Shown here: positions 14,500 through 22,298 of the stretch, in pieces | Numbering within the stretch: the first letter of the stretch is position 1 | Layout: the number at the start of each line of letters is the position of its first letter | Origin: Pseudomonadota bacterium | Lineage (GTDB): Bacteria > Pseudomonadota > Alphaproteobacteria > Azospirillales > Azospirillaceae | Assembly: GCA_023416195.1 (NCBI GenBank) | Contig: JAEZID010000128.1 | Coordinates: 1-26,001 of the forward strand | Direction: 5' to 3' | DNA: 26,001 nt | The notes under the pieces: model-generated | The model's input: only the letters and a program-made list of their open reading frames with translations | Databases searched by the model: none | Told to the model about the DNA's origin: nothing | Program-made: the position numbers and the translations under genes

Positions 14500-15580
14500 T
14501 GTCCGGCACGACCGGCTGATCGGGGCGCAGACCCTCGTTGCCCTGGACGACCACCAGATCGTCGGGGCGCAGATCCGGGCTGGCGATCTCCACCCGGCCG
14601 CCGACATGGCGTCCGGTGCGCACCGCAACCGGACGGGCCACCGCGCGGTCGCCGTCGCGCTGGACCACCCAGACCCGCGCGCTGCCGTCAGGCTGGCGCT
14701 CCACCGCGTCGGCGGGAACCTGCATGGCGACCGCGGCGGATTCCGGCGCATGATCCAGGGTGAAGGTCACGCGGGCCGACATGCCCGGCATCAGGCGGCC
14801 GTCCGGGTTGGCGAGCGCGATGTGCGCCCGGAAGCTGCGGCTGACCGGATCGGCGGCCGGGACGATCCGCTCCACCCGCGCCGCGATGCCGGATGCCGCC
14901 TCGGCATCGGCCACCAGGACGGTGACCGGCGTGCCGGCGGCGATGCGGCCATGCTGGCGTTCCGGCACATCGACCTCCACGCGCAACGGGTCGGTGGCGG
15001 TCAGCTGGAGCACGGAGCCGCTGGCGCCGACCCATTGCCCACGCTCCGTGCGCCGTTCGGTGACGACGCCGGCGAAGGGGGCCGTCAGCCCGTGGCGCGC
15101 CAGCTGTTCGCGCTGGATGGCGACCGCCGCGCGGAGCTGGCGGACCTTCGCCTCCCCGATGGCGGCCTGGGCGAGCTGGGTGCGGTACTTGGACTGTGGC
15201 ACGCTCTGCAGGCCGGCCAGCGCCTCCGCCTCGCGGGTCAGGCGTTGGGCGTCCCGCTGCGCATGCTCGGCCTCCGCCAGGGCGCTTTCCAGCCGTTGAA
15301 GCTCCAGCCGGGCAATGGTGTCTTCGAACCGCAGCAGAAGCTGTCCGGCGTCGACGCGGTCGCCGGCCTCGACCAGCATGGTGTCGACGCGGCCTTCCAC
15401 CTGCGCCGACAGGGCGCTGCTGCGCGGCGACACCAGGGTGCCCGGCAGTTGCAGCGTCTGGCGGACGGGCGCGGCGACCACGGCGGTCACCTTCACCCGA
15501 ACCTGGGCCGCGGCCGGCACGGACGCGAACAGGGGCGCGGCCAGCGCCGCGGCGATGAGGATGGGCAGCGCGCGCTTCAT
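14489..15580 (-). CDS. RND periplasmic adaptor (membrane fusion protein)
   Basis: This 363-residue adaptor has a signal peptide (1 to about 26, ending SVPAAAQ) and no lipobox cysteine. A split biotinyl-lipoyl-like domain (VEGRVDTMLVEAGDRVDAGQLL and the LTAPFAGVVTERRTERGQWV segment) flanks an alpha-helical hairpin (about 80-140), followed by beta-barrel and membrane-proximal domains. It would link the RND permease to an outer-membrane channel. The ATG at 15580 overlaps the MFS stop as ATGA. The last codons and stop fall inside a 13-bp tandem repeat that continues toward the RND gene, so the C-terminus may vary between strains. Confidence 0.93.
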   Translation of the reverse strand: MKRALPILIAAALAAPLFASVPAAAQVRVKVTAVVAAPVRQTLQLPGTLVSPRSSALSAQVEGRVDTMLVEAGDRVDAGQLLLRFEDTIARLELQRLESALAEAEHAQRDAQRLTREAEALAGLQSVPQSKYRTQLAQAAIGEAKVRQLRAAVAIQREQLARHGLTAPFAGVVTERRTERGQWVGASGSVLQLTATDPLRVEVDVPERQHGRIAAGTPVTVLVADAEAASGIAARVERIVPAADPVSRSFRAHIALANPDGRLMPGMSARVTFTLDHAPESAAVAMQVPADAVERQPDGSARVWVVQRDGDRAVARPVAVRTGRHVGGRVEIASPDLRPDDLVVVQGNEGLRPDQPVVPDMVG

Positions 15581-16842
15581 GGTCCGGCTCCTTCGGCCAG
15601 CGCCGGATCGCTCATCGGCGCGCGGCGCATCGTGGTGGCAAAAGCGGTCACGGCGGCCGAGAGCGCCAGCGCCGACAGGCCGAACAGCAGGATTCCGGAG
15701 GCGGGGGTCAGCAGCTTCGCCAACAGCCCGACGCCGATCGTGCCGACGCTGTCGCCGAAAACCTCCTGCGCGGTCCACAGGCTGTTGACGCGCCCGAGGA
15801 GATGGTCGGGCGTGTGGCCCTGGACCATGGTGTATTCCAGAAGCGAGGCGGTCGAGGTCGCGTAGCCGAACAGCACCAGCGCCGGCAGGGCGAGGAACAG
15901 GCTGTGGACGGCCCCCATCACGGCGACGCAGGCAAAAGCGCCCATGCAGGCGCCGGCCATCGTCAGGCCCGGCCGCTCGACCCGGGTCGCCCAGCCGCTC
16001 AGCGCGGCGCCCAGCGTCGCTCCCAACGGCACGGCGCTGTACATCAGCCCGACCTCGAACGGGCCGCCGCCGTAGACCTCCAGCGCCAGGGCCGGGAAGA
16101 GGACGCGGATGCCGGTGGTGAGCGTGGTCAGGCCGCCGAGCGCCACGACGCCCAGGATGACCCGATGGCCGGCCAGGAACGCGAAGGCCTGCGCCATCAT
16201 GCGGAACGGGTTCCCGGTCTCCGCCGCGTCCGCCGCCTCCGGCATCATCCTTGGCAGGCCGAGCAGGGTCAGCACGGTCAGCCCGGTGCCCACGGCGGTG
16301 CCGAGATAGGCCCAGCCCACCCCGGCGGAGGCGATGACGATCCCGCCCAGAGCCGGCGACAGGATGGTGGCGAAGCGCATGGTCAGCATGCCCAGCGCCC
16401 GCGCCTGCATCAGATTGGCCCGCCCGACCAGATGGGGCATCGCCGCCATCAGCGCGTTGACGCCGATCGCTCCGAAGAAGCCGTCCCACAAGGACAAGGC
16501 GTAGATCGCCGCCAGCGACGGCGCCGGCAGCAGGCCGTTGGCCGCCAGCCCCAGGAACCCCAGGCCGCAAAGGCTGCGCGCGACCAGGATCAGGCGGCGC
16601 CGGTCCTGCCGGTCGGCCAGCACGCCGCCCAGAAGCAGGCCGAGGAACATGCCGACGCCGTCGCAGGCGACCGCCAGCCCGACCAGGACGCTGGACCCGG
16701 TGAGGTCGTAGACCTGGACCGGCACCGCCACCGACAGGAGGCCGAGGCCCAGCAGCGAAATCGTCCGCGCGATCAGCACGCGGCGGAAATCGGGATTGGT
16801 CTTCAGCAGGCTGGCGTCGACCAACAGTTTGGAAAGCGTCAT
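15577..16842 (-). CDS. entS: EntS-type MFS siderophore exporter
   Basis: This 421-residue major facilitator protein aligns by eye with E. coli EntS along its whole length: LLKTNPDFR near the start, GLLSVAVPVQVYDLTGSS, LGGVLADRQDRRRLIL (the cytoplasmic A-like motif), LWDGFFGAIGVNALMAA, and LEYTMVQGHTPDHLLGRVNSLWTAQEVFGD. EntS moves enterobactin across the inner membrane into the periplasm; here the cargo would be the siderophore of the adjacent NRPS. I chose the ATG at 16842 because GGGGA stands six bases before it; a TTG five codons upstream is weaker. Its stop overlaps the adaptor start. No Fur box is visible just upstream, so it may depend on readthrough from the receptor gene or on an unrecognised promoter. 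Confidence 0.95.
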   Translation of the reverse strand: MTLSKLLVDASLLKTNPDFRRVLIARTISLLGLGLLSVAVPVQVYDLTGSSVLVGLAVACDGVGMFLGLLLGGVLADRQDRRRLILVARSLCGLGFLGLAANGLLPAPSLAAIYALSLWDGFFGAIGVNALMAAMPHLVGRANLMQARALGMLTMRFATILSPALGGIVIASAGVGWAYLGTAVGTGLTVLTLLGLPRMMPEAADAAETGNPFRMMAQAFAFLAGHRVILGVVALGGLTTLTTGIRVLFPALALEVYGGGPFEVGLMYSAVPLGATLGAALSGWATRVERPGLTMAGACMGAFACVAVMGAVHSLFLALPALVLFGYATSTASLLEYTMVQGHTPDHLLGRVNSLWTAQEVFGDSVGTIGVGLLAKLLTPASGILLFGLSALALSAAVTAFATTMRRAPMSDPALAEGAGP

Positions 16843-16848
16843 GGCGTG

Positions 16849-16853
16849 TCCCC
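16849..16853 (-). promoter_or_regulatory. Ribosome binding site for the MFS exporter
   Basis: The minus strand reads GGGGA here with a 6-base gap to the ATG at 16842, supporting that start over the upstream TTG at 16857. Confidence 0.55.
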
Positions 16854-16902
16854 GCAACGCTGGCGGCCATCGTCGAACGGGCCGGGGCGGCTTGGAAAAG
16901 GG

Positions 16903-16936
16903 AACGCCCGCCCCCGCGTCGGCGGGGACGGGCGTT
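16903..16936 (-). terminator. Strong hairpin terminator after the TonB-dependent receptor
   Basis: A 14-pair stem with one mismatch (AACGCCCG-C-CCCCGC against GCGGGG-A-CGGGCGTT, loop 16918-16921) begins 6 bases past the receptor stop. On the minus strand it is followed by a short T-containing run. It lies between the receptor and the exporter operon, so it may lower rather than abolish readthrough. Confidence 0.75.
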
Positions 16937-16942
16937 TTCGGG

Positions 16943-18985
16943 TCAGAACCGGTAGTTGGCGGAAACGTAGACGGTGCGTCCCATTTCGACCGTTTGGAAG
17001 CCGGGGTTCCTGTCGGATAGGACCACGTTGGTGATGTTCTTCATGCCGGCGCCGACGCGGACCGCCTCGGTGACGTCGGCGGAGAGGCCCCAGTTCAGCA
17101 CCGTGTAGCCGGGCATCTTGGCGGCGCCCTCGTACTGCGGGCCGGTGTAGGTCGTCGAGACCGTGGTGCTCAGGTTGTCCAGCGCCTGCCAGGTCAGGCC
17201 GGCGTTGACCTTGTGCCGCGGACGGTCTTCCAACTCGGCGCCGTTGAGGCCCTTGGTGTAGAGGTAGGTGTAATTGCCCGTCGCCCACAAGCTGGATGTG
17301 ATGTTGACCGCCCCCGTAAGCTCGACGCCGGAGATGTCGGCCCGGCTGATGTTGCGCCAGTTGCGCGTGACGGTCACCGGATCGTAGACCGCCTCGATCA
17401 GGTCCTTGACCCTGTTCTTGAACAGGACCAAGCTGGCGTCCCAACGGTCCTGGCGCAATTCCACGCCGACTTCGTAGTTGGTGCTGGTCTCCGGTTGGAG
17501 ATCGGGGTTGCCGGACAGGAAGCAGCGGCCGCCGCAGCTGATGACGCGGTACTCGCGGCTGAGCTGGTAGGCATCGGGCGCCTTGTAGCCCTGGCTGACG
17601 CCGGCCTTCAGCGAGATCGCGTCGGTCAGCGCATAGACGGCGTTGGCGCGGCTGGTGAAGTTTCCGCCGAAGATCTCGTGATGATCGTAGCGGGTGCCGA
17701 GCGTCAGCGTGAGCTGGTCGGTCAGGCTGATCTGGTCCTGCAGATAGGCGGCCTTCTGCGTGATCTGGGACTTGCCGGATTGCAGGAAGGTGTCGGGATC
17801 CTCGACCGTCTGCCTGCGGTATTCGGCGCCGGCGGTCAGGCGGTTGAAGGCGATCCTGAAGTTGGTGCGGCCGTGAAGGAAAAGGTTCTTTTCCTTCATG
17901 TGCCGCTGTTGCGGAGCGTTGTAGGAGGAGTTGTAGTCGTCGATGCTGCCGTTTTCGTAATTGCCTTCCAGCAGCGTGTCGCCCCAGCTCCAGTTGCCGC
18001 GATGGGCGACGCCCACCGTGTTGCGCAGGACATCCTGCTCGCTGTAGGAATTCCAGCGGTCATAGACGTTGTAGGGACGACGGTCGTGGTTCCGGGCGTA
18101 ATTGAAGTCCAGGGCCTGGTTTTCGGTGACGTCCCAGGTGAGCGTCGAGAAGAAGTTCTTCAGGTCCTTCTTTTCAATCACCGGCACGGAGCCGTTGTTT
18201 TTGGAATCGTGGTACCAGGGCTGGCGGTGGAAATATTCGGCGGCGACCGTGGCCGCGACCTTGTCGGTGACCGGGCCGGCGGCCGACAGGTAGGTGCGGA
18301 ACTGGTCGCCGCCGCGGCCTGACACGGCAAGGCTGTAATCGCCGCCGATCTCGCCGGTCCATGGGTCGGTCGGCTTCTTGGTGATGATGTTGACCACGCC
18401 GCCCATGGCGTCGGAACCGTAAAGCGCCGACATCGGGCCACGGACGACTTCGACCCGTTGGATCGCGGAGAGCGGAATCGAGTTGTAGTCGAAGTCGCCG
18501 CCGCGCCACAGCGCGCCGGAGGTGGACACCCGGCGGCCGTTCACCAGCACCAGCGTGTATTTGCCGTCCATCCCTCGGATCATCACCTCGTCGCGGCCGA
18601 CCGCGTCGGTGCTGTCGTTGACGCCGACGGTGCGGTTCAGGACTTCCGGCAGGCCGGAAACCGGGCCATCCTTGGTGATGTCGTCGGCGGTGATGACGGT
18701 GGTGAAGGCCGGCGCCGTCAGCGTGCTCTGGGCTGTGCCGGTGGCCGTCACCGTCACTGGGCCCAAGGTCTGGCTGGTGACGGACGGAGCTTGGCCGCCG
18801 GACGTCGGCGCGGTGCCTTGAGCCGCACTCTGGGCCAGCGCCGGCGTCCCCCCCACCAGCACCGCCGCCATCAGAGCCGCTCCCACCGCCGCTGTTGCCG
18901 CCGCCGCTGGAACCGGGTTCCCGACCGTCGCGGCATTCTCGACCGAATTGCGCCGTGCACACGCCCCCGTCGTGCGATTGGTCAT
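16943..18985 (-). CDS. TonB-dependent catecholate siderophore receptor (FepA/IroN-like)
   Basis: This 680-residue outer-membrane receptor would import the ferric catecholate siderophore with energy from TonB. It has an unusually long signal-peptide N-region (about 1-24), a hydrophobic core, and likely cleavage near PALAQ (about 51). A TonB-box-like stretch GPVTVTATG (about 75-83) precedes the plug domain, which includes LPEVLNRTVGVND, MIRGMDGKYTLVLVNGRRV, RVEVVRGPMSALYGSDAMGGVVNIITKK. The 22-strand barrel ends with the canonical terminal phenylalanine (YVSANYRF). C484 and C488 in SCGGRCFLSGNPDLQPE resemble the extracellular-loop disulphide region of FepA-type receptors. The ATG at 18985 follows AGGGG at good spacing. 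A Fur box sits 28 bases upstream and a terminator just downstream, so it can be an independent iron-repressed unit. Confidence 0.95.
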   Translation of the reverse strand: MTNRTTGACARRNSVENAATVGNPVPAAAATAAVGAALMAAVLVGGTPALAQSAAQGTAPTSGGQAPSVTSQTLGPVTVTATGTAQSTLTAPAFTTVITADDITKDGPVSGLPEVLNRTVGVNDSTDAVGRDEVMIRGMDGKYTLVLVNGRRVSTSGALWRGGDFDYNSIPLSAIQRVEVVRGPMSALYGSDAMGGVVNIITKKPTDPWTGEIGGDYSLAVSGRGGDQFRTYLSAAGPVTDKVAATVAAEYFHRQPWYHDSKNNGSVPVIEKKDLKNFFSTLTWDVTENQALDFNYARNHDRRPYNVYDRWNSYSEQDVLRNTVGVAHRGNWSWGDTLLEGNYENGSIDDYNSSYNAPQQRHMKEKNLFLHGRTNFRIAFNRLTAGAEYRRQTVEDPDTFLQSGKSQITQKAAYLQDQISLTDQLTLTLGTRYDHHEIFGGNFTSRANAVYALTDAISLKAGVSQGYKAPDAYQLSREYRVISCGGRCFLSGNPDLQPETSTNYEVGVELRQDRWDASLVLFKNRVKDLIEAVYDPVTVTRNWRNISRADISGVELTGAVNITSSLWATGNYTYLYTKGLNGAELEDRPRHKVNAGLTWQALDNLSTTVSTTYTGPQYEGAAKMPGYTVLNWGLSADVTEAVRVGAGMKNITNVVLSDRNPGFQTVEMGRTVYVSANYRF

Positions 18986-19283
18986 GTCGATATCCCCTGA
19001 TTCTGACTGGTATGATAATGAGAATTATTCTCATTATGAAGTTTGACCTGTTACCGCATATCCGCTTTTGCAGCAAGTAATATGACGATGATGCGCGGAG
19101 TTATTCGCTGAAAAATCCTCGTCGTGTTCTACAAATACGGAAAGATACACAAAGCACGCAGAAAATATTCCCTTCATCCAAAATGGACGGCAAGGACATA
19201 TTCATATATTAACTTTTCCTTGTCTCCGTTCTGGCGGTCTCCGGCCGACCTGTGCTCCAAAATCCTCCGTTCTGTGACGGTTT
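18986..19283. other. Intergenic region between the PepSY gene and the receptor
   Basis: This 298-base AT-rich stretch carries the receptor's Fur box at its left end. The rest, 19040-19283, shows no convincing gene; the short open frames lack a ribosome site or recognisable protein. No clear intrinsic terminator follows the PepSY gene. Confidence 0.55.
19013..19039. promoter_or_regulatory. Near-perfect Fur box upstream of the receptor
   Basis: The 23-base palindrome at 19015-19037 (ATAATGAGAAT, centre T, ATTCTCATTAT) is perfectly symmetrical around its middle base, and flanking TG/GA extends the box. It closely matches the classical Fur consensus. It is 28 bases before the receptor ATG, where bound repressor would block RNA polymerase. 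Confidence 0.88.
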
Positions 19284-20903
19284 CTAGTCCGCGGCCTCCA
19301 TCATTGGTTGGATGGCCGTCCGGTTCTTTTGAGCCGACCAAACGCTGTCCTGCGGCCCTGTGCGGACGCGGCGGGCCATGCGCCGGGCCATTGCGGCCAG
19401 GCCCAGCGCGCCGGCCAGCGCCACCAGATCGACGCCGATCAGTCCGGTCGACGCCCATAGCCCCAAGCCGGGCGCCAGCCAGCCCAGCAGCGTGGTCGCG
19501 GGGATGGCGGCGGTGGCCGTCGCGGACGCCCACAGCAGTTCCACGCCCGCCTTGGCGGCGCCGCGCAGGAACGCCCAGGCGCAGGCCCCGAGGAAGGCCG
19601 CGTAATAGATTCCCCAATGCCAGGCATGAAGATCGCTCACCAGCCCGTTCAGCCATTTCCCGGCGGCGATGGTCAGCGACAGGCCGCCGACGCAGCCCAG
19701 GCAGACGCCAATGGTGCCGGCCGCGAGCAGGCCGGTGGAGCGGCTCTGGGTCACCGGCCCGCCCGCCCGCCGTTCGGTGCGCCGCCGCGATTCGATCCAC
19801 AGCAGGTTGCCGGAATAGAACAGCAGCGCGCCGGCCAGCCCGAGGAAGAAATAGGCCCAGCGCACGACGCCGCCGCCGAAGCTGCCGAAATGCAGGGCGA
19901 AGAAGGCGGACACGGTGGCCGACCAGGAACCCTGGTGGCCGGGCATGTATTCGGTGTCGATGATGCGCCCGTCCACCGCCGCCATCAGCAGGAAGCCTTC
20001 GCGCCGCACCAGATAGCGCGCGTCATGGCCCCAGACGCGCACGGTGGCGGTGCGGGTGCCGGCGTCATGATACTCCAGGCTGACCGGGGTGAAGCCGGGG
20101 GCGAAATCGCGCGCACGTTCCAGCAGGTTTCGCGGCGGCAACATGGCGGCCGGCTGCGGGTCCTTCGGCATCGTGCGAAAGGGGCTGCTGGCGGCCATCA
20201 CGGTCCGCATCCGCCCGTCATAGACGGCATGGTCCAGCGCGTCGTAGAACTGGTCGTGCAGCCCGAACACCACCGCCGACAGGGCGATGACGATGTGGAA
20301 GGGCAGGCTGACGATGCCGAGAATGTTGTGGGCGTCCAGCCACATGCGCTTCACGTTGGCGGTCACGCGCAGGGCGAGGAAGTCCTTGACCAGCGACGGC
20401 AGCAGGACGATCACACCCGACACCAGCGCCACCACATAGAGGGCGCTCGCCACCCCCGTTACCATGGTGCCGATGTCGAGGTCGCCGGGGATGCCGACGG
20501 TGCGGTGCAGAAAGTCCACCAGCAAGCCGATCCCCGCCGGGTCCAGCCGTTCCACCACCACCGTGCCATCGGGCGCCAGCGTGGCCGCCCAGGGGGCCGG
20601 GTCGAAGCGTTCCGCCGTCCAGGTCAGGCGCAACGGCGTCTCTCCGGTCAGAACCGGATCCAGCGCCAGGGTGAAGTCGGTCACCTCCGGGCGCAGGGCG
20701 CGCGTGGCGGCGACCAGTTCCTCCGCCCGCTCCAGCGTCACGGGCGTCACCGTCGCCGGTGGGGTGATCCAGCGTTCCAGCGGTTCCTTGAACATGGTCA
20801 GGGCGCCGGCATAGAAGCAGACGAACAGGATCAGCCCGGTCAGGATGCCGGTCCAAGTGTGGATCCGGCGGTACAGGCGGATGATGTCGGTGCGTATGGC
20901 CAT
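19284..20903 (-). CDS. PepSY-TM protein, probable inner-membrane ferric-siderophore reductase
   Basis: This 539-residue protein belongs to the PepSY-associated TM family. It begins with YRRIHTWTGILTGLILFVCFYAGALTMF (H15 next to TM1). Further histidines lie beside TM helices in FLHRTVGIPGD, WLDAHNILGIVSLPFHI and ALHFGSFGG, the pattern of haem-binding membrane reductases. Several more TM helices follow to the C-terminus (residues about 370-510). Relatives such as Pseudomonas FpvG help reduce iron from ferripyoverdine in the periplasm. Here it would free iron from the catecholate siderophore, an inference from family and position. It is last in the DUF3325-DUF3649-PepSY operon, 51 bases after DUF3649. 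The ATG at 20903 directly precedes the conserved start. Confidence 0.88.
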   Translation of the reverse strand: MAIRTDIIRLYRRIHTWTGILTGLILFVCFYAGALTMFKEPLERWITPPATVTPVTLERAEELVAATRALRPEVTDFTLALDPVLTGETPLRLTWTAERFDPAPWAATLAPDGTVVVERLDPAGIGLLVDFLHRTVGIPGDLDIGTMVTGVASALYVVALVSGVIVLLPSLVKDFLALRVTANVKRMWLDAHNILGIVSLPFHIVIALSAVVFGLHDQFYDALDHAVYDGRMRTVMAASSPFRTMPKDPQPAAMLPPRNLLERARDFAPGFTPVSLEYHDAGTRTATVRVWGHDARYLVRREGFLLMAAVDGRIIDTEYMPGHQGSWSATVSAFFALHFGSFGGGVVRWAYFFLGLAGALLFYSGNLLWIESRRRTERRAGGPVTQSRSTGLLAAGTIGVCLGCVGGLSLTIAAGKWLNGLVSDLHAWHWGIYYAAFLGACAWAFLRGAAKAGVELLWASATATAAIPATTLLGWLAPGLGLWASTGLIGVDLVALAGALGLAAMARRMARRVRTGPQDSVWSAQKNRTAIQPMMEAAD

Positions 20904-20954
20904 GTCTCGGATCGGCTCAGCGTCTTGGATCGGCGGGGGAGCGGGCGGGCGAAT

Positions 20955-21278
20955 TCACAGGGGCAGCGGGCCTCGGCAGGCCAGCAGCGCCGCGTAGGCG
21001 ACAAGATTGGAGGCTCCCAGCCACACCCAGGCGCGAACACCGCTGCGGAACAGGAAGCAGAAGGAGACGACCCCCAGCCAGAGCGGGGCGACGATCCACA
21101 TGGTGAACTGAAACTTGTTCACGGCCGCCGGTCCGCCGGGGCCGATCCAGGTGACCAGCCCCGACAGGGCGATGGCCAGCGTGAAGCCCAGCAGAACCCC
21201 GGCGAGGCTCTTGCTCCACCAGTCGTGGCGGATCGCGGCTTGCGGCCGAGGAGCGGGGGCGGGGCGCGCGCTCGTCAT
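20955..21278 (-). CDS. DUF3649-family iron-uptake membrane protein
   Basis: This 107-residue protein has three predicted TM helices: SLAGVLLGFTLAIALSGLV, FTMWIVAPLWLGVVSFCFLF and WVWLGASNLVAYAALLAC. The KFQFTMWIVAPLWLG and FLFRSG stretches are hallmarks, as I recall them, of DUF3649 proteins, which occur beside PepSY-TM reductases and TonB receptors in iron-repressed operons. The molecular role is unknown. It begins 3 bases after the upstream gene and is followed by the PepSY gene after 51 bases, so the three are probably co-translated and may form one membrane complex. Confidence 0.8.
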   Translation of the reverse strand: MTSARPAPAPRPQAAIRHDWWSKSLAGVLLGFTLAIALSGLVTWIGPGGPAAVNKFQFTMWIVAPLWLGVVSFCFLFRSGVRAWVWLGASNLVAYAALLACRGPLPL

Positions 21279-21281
21279 CGT

Positions 21282-21569
21282 TCAGCGTCCCCGTCGCGGA
21301 AGGGCCGCGCCGTGGGCGGCGGCGGCGAAGGGCATGGCGGTGAACAGGGCCATCGCCACGGTCACGCTGGTGAACGCCGCCGTTACCGGATGCAGCACCA
21401 CCGACCACAGCAGCCATCCGGCCACCAGCCCCAGCACCCCGGCGATGCGGCCGGGAAGGGCGGGCAGTGCCCGGACCAGCCATTGCTGTCGCGGTGCCGT
21501 CAGATAAAGGCAGACCGACCCGGCCGCCGTCGTGGACAGCGCCAGTCCGTGAACAAGGGTTTCTGCCAT
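21282..21569 (-). CDS. DUF3325-family membrane protein
   Basis: This 95-residue protein has about three TM segments and the opening pattern ALSTTAAGSVCLYLTAPRQQWL, matching my recollection of DUF3325 proteins in iron-uptake operons. The ATG at 21569 has AAGG seven bases upstream. In-frame ATGs at 21596 and 21650 would add a hydrophilic, family-atypical extension that overlaps the iron box, so I reject them. It is the first gene of the DUF3325-DUF3649-PepSY operon. Function is unknown; a role in reductive iron release is inferred from the neighbours. Confidence 0.78.
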   Translation of the reverse strand: MAETLVHGLALSTTAAGSVCLYLTAPRQQWLVRALPALPGRIAGVLGLVAGWLLWSVVLHPVTAAFTSVTVAMALFTAMPFAAAAHGAALPRRGR

Positions 21570-21645
21570 CGACAGGCCTTCATCCGTGGGCCGCATATCC
21601 GATTTGGATGCGGTGTGGAATGTTGTGCCTATCGGGGATTGATAT

Positions 21646-21666
21646 TGCAAGTGATTCTTAATTGCA
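21646..21666. promoter_or_regulatory. Fur-type palindrome upstream of the DUF3325 operon
   Basis: TGCAAGTGATTCTTAATTGCA has matching TGCAA/TTGCA ends and shares the 15-base core TGCAARTGATTCTTA with the entC box. It lies about 77 bases before the DUF3325 ATG in the same orientation. Iron-dependent repression is the likely role. Confidence 0.65.
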
Positions 21667-21732
21667 CTTTGGAAAGGCGGGCTGGCCGAAACGGAGGGTG
21701 TTCCGGTCGCGGCCGCGCTGACGGCAAGCGGA

Positions 21733-21762
21733 AAACGCGCCCCGGCGGTGCCGGGACGCGCT
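21733..21762 (-). terminator. Intrinsic terminator after the SHOCT lipoprotein operon
   Basis: On the minus strand CGCGTCCCGGC, loop ACC, GCCGGGGCGCG is followed by TTTT. The 11-pair stem has one wobble pair. It begins about 50 bases past the stop of the second lipoprotein gene and separates this operon from the iron island. Confidence 0.8.
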
Positions 21763-21812
21763 TCATCGCACAGCGAGGGAATCCGGCTTGCCGTCGCCCC
21801 GCCGGCCGGAAT

Positions 21813-22013
21813 TCAGTTTTGGCCGCCGACCTTGCGGCGAAGCAGGGCGTATTCGTCCGGTGTGATCGCGCCCATGTCGCGGGCTCTCGTCAAATCGGCC
21901 AGTTCCTGCTCGGGGGAGACCAGCCGATTGACGACGACGCTTCGGTGGTCGGACCCGCAGCCGGCCAGCAGAACGAGCGCGGCGATGGATGTCCGCTTCA
22001 AGACGCCGCCCAT
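21813..22013 (-). CDS. Small SHOCT-domain lipoprotein (second of a pair)
   Basis: This 66-residue protein has a lipoprotein signal (basic KR, hydrophobic IAALVLLAG, lipobox LAGC with the cysteine at about 19). A short spacer leads into a C-terminal SHOCT-like helix pair (LADLTRARDMGAITPDEYALLRRKV). SHOCT is a short motif common at protein ends, probably for oligomerisation or protein contacts; the cellular role is unknown. It starts 5 bases after the upstream paralogue, with AAGGA overlapping that gene's end as its ribosome site. An intrinsic terminator follows. Confidence 0.78.
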   Translation of the reverse strand: MGGVLKRTSIAALVLLAGCGSDHRSVVVNRLVSPEQELADLTRARDMGAITPDEYALLRRKVGGQN

Positions 22014-22018
22014 CGGGT

Positions 22019-22234
22019 CTATTCCTTCAAAATCTGCTGCTTCTGCGCTTCGTACTCGGACGGGGAAATGGCTCCGCGATCCAAGGCCTGCTTCAGGTCC
22101 ATCAGGGCCTGGCCTTTCGAAACCGTGGTGTTCTCAATCGCGGTTTCCGACCGTGCCCCGCCCCCGCCGCAGGCGGAAAGTCCGCAGGCCGCGCCGACCG
22201 ACAGTGCGAATGCAAGGAGATGCCGTACGTTCAT
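22019..22234 (-). CDS. Small SHOCT-domain lipoprotein (first of a pair)
   Basis: This 71-residue protein has a lipoprotein signal with lipobox LSAC (cysteine at about 22), a glycine-rich then polar spacer, and a C-terminal SHOCT-like segment (ALMDLKQALDRGAISPSEYEAQKQQILKE). It is a diverged paralogue of the next gene, sharing the layout and the DxGAIxPxEY core. GAAGGAAGGG precedes the ATG at 22234. It lies 64 bases after the EF-hand gene and probably shares its transcript. Function is unknown. Confidence 0.8.
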   Translation of the reverse strand: MNVRHLLAFALSVGAACGLSACGGGGARSETAIENTTVSKGQALMDLKQALDRGAISPSEYEAQKQQILKE

Positions 22235-22298
22235 GCCGCCCTTCCTTCAACGAGGTGCGAAAGAGACGCTCCGCCGGGAGAGCCGAAGAGAACCCAAG

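Noticed and set aside
11264..15865. Plus-strand open frame of about 1500 codons opposite the RND, adaptor and MFS genes
   Set aside because: It crosses three well-supported minus-strand genes and reads as low-complexity sequence. High GC removes stop codons in this antisense frame.
19255..19270. Terminator after the PepSY gene
   Set aside because: Only very short stems can be drawn between 19210 and 19283 and there is no stem followed by a T-tract.
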